Position numbers and translations under genes: made by a program
Origin: an uncultured Gammaproteobacteria bacterium
GTDB lineage: Bacteria > Pseudomonadota > Gammaproteobacteria > Pseudomonadales > Pseudohongiellaceae
NCBI GenBank assembly: GCA_903926285.1
Contig: CAIYIP010000032.1
Coordinates: forward strand, 1 to 5,885
Length of the DNA: 5,885 bases
Reading direction: 5' to 3'
Part shown: in pieces, positions 5,406-5,885 of the stretch
Layout: each line of letters starts with the position of its first letter
Position numbering within the stretch: position 1 is the stretch's first letter
The notes under the pieces: model-generated
The model's database searches: none
Told to the model about the DNA's origin: nothing
The model's input: only the letters and a program-made list of their open reading frames with translations

Positions 5406-5442
5406 CTTAATGGCCAAATAAAACGGGTAAAAGGCCATTTAG
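5406..5442. terminator. Inverted repeat between convergent genes, possible transcription end
   Basis: CTTAATGGCC (5406-5415) and GGCCATTTAG (5433-5442) pair over 10 bp with one mismatch, enclosing a 17-nt loop. The site is in the 77-bp gap between the fleQ-like gene and the convergent DUF3108 gene, where a shared terminator would be expected. However, the loop is long and neither strand shows a T-run after the stem, so it does not fit a classical intrinsic terminator. Confidence 0.35.
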
Positions 5443-5460
5443 CCCTGTCCGAGCAGAAAC

Positions 5461-5885
5461 TCACTCAGGGGCCAGAGCGGTTCCATTGAACACAGCCTTC
5501 GTGATTTCCAGCCTGATCGTGTGATTGTTCGGCTCAGCCTGGACCAGTTTGAGTAATATGTAGTCGTGATCTTTTGCCAGCCAGATTTCCGTGCTGCGCT
5601 TGGGGTTGTCATCACGGATTCTGACGAGTTTAACCGCCGCAAACTTACCCAGAGCCGTGTCCAGAATTACTTCTTCTTCTACCTGATAGCGGTAGGTCTT
5701 GATGGTGTCTTTGTCCACCACTTCAAACTCTACGTCTTTGACGCCGGCAGCGAGCTGCTCGCGTATGACCAGATAGCTGCTCAAATCATCATAGACTGGC
5801 CCATCCAGCACTAGTGAGCCTTGTTTGCCGTCTATGGCGAAATTTGCATTATGGGTCAGATGATCAAATGCCAGACTGCGCGAGC
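5461..5885 (-). CDS. DUF3108 family protein, 5' end outside the window
   Basis: The minus-strand frame is open from the window end to TGA at 5463-5461 and gives the last 140 residues. A GTG at 5811 is an internal codon rather than the start, because the frame continues upstream with recognisable family sequence (FDHLTHNANFAIDG). The pattern VEFEVVDKDTIKTYRYQV, TALGKFAAVKLVRIRDD, TEIWLAKDHDYILLKLVQ is characteristic of DUF3108. These are periplasmic proteins of unknown function, usually about 230-250 residues with a signal peptide, predicted to be beta-rich. The signal peptide would lie beyond the window. In many gammaproteobacteria this gene sits next to purine-biosynthesis genes such as purN; whether that holds here cannot be seen. 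It converges on the fleQ-like gene with a 77-bp gap. Confidence 0.85.
   Translation of the reverse strand, partial: SRSLAFDHLTHNANFAIDGKQGSLVLDGPVYDDLSSYLVIREQLAAGVKDVEFEVVDKDTIKTYRYQVEEEVILDTALGKFAAVKLVRIRDDNPKRSTEIWLAKDHDYILLKLVQAEPNNHTIRLEITKAVFNGTALAPE

Overview
The window looks like chromosomal DNA from a gammaproteobacterium of moderate GC content, probably a marine or soil relative of the Pseudomonas/Cellvibrio group. The grounds are the FleQ-type regulator, the YdiU/SelO protein with a C-terminal Cys-Ser-Ser, the tRNA with encoded CCA, and the DUF3108 protein. No single feature fixes the genus.

Layout, left to right. Positions 1-177 hold what may be the edge of an integrated element: the first 13 codons of a tyrosine-recombinase-like reading frame on the minus strand, ended by an in-frame TGA, and two GGTACCAA repeats one helical turn apart. 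A tRNA-Arg(CCU) gene on the minus strand (178-253) would be the attachment site. Next, on the minus strand, come a small exported protein of unknown function (364-849) and selO/ydiU (1011-2594), a pseudokinase-fold protein AMP-transferase. A 202-bp divergent intergenic region separates selO from a plus-strand family 2 glycosyltransferase of the 'rSAM/selenodomain-associated' type (2797-3486). A plus-strand FleQ-like regulator follows (3611-5383). It converges on a DUF3108 protein (5461 to the window end, minus strand) that is cut by the window edge.

The most interesting gene is the FleQ-like regulator. It keeps every position that I can align to the cyclic-di-GMP site of Pseudomonas FleQ (LFRS-type motif, Arg-Asn after Walker A, ExxxR). 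It has lost the GAFTGA sigma-54 contact loop, carries Asp-Asp instead of Asp-Glu in Walker B, has a long Gln/Ala/Asn-rich linker, and has a changed recognition helix. This predicts a c-di-GMP-responsive regulator that no longer works with sigma-54. Its start lacks a Shine-Dalgarno sequence but overlaps the stop of a 9-codon leader reading frame that has one. A 20-bp palindrome sits where the -35 element would be.

The genes do not form one obvious pathway. Apart from the two minus-strand genes, which may or may not be co-transcribed, each appears to be its own transcription unit. No CRISPR array, complete insertion sequence or phage structural gene is visible.
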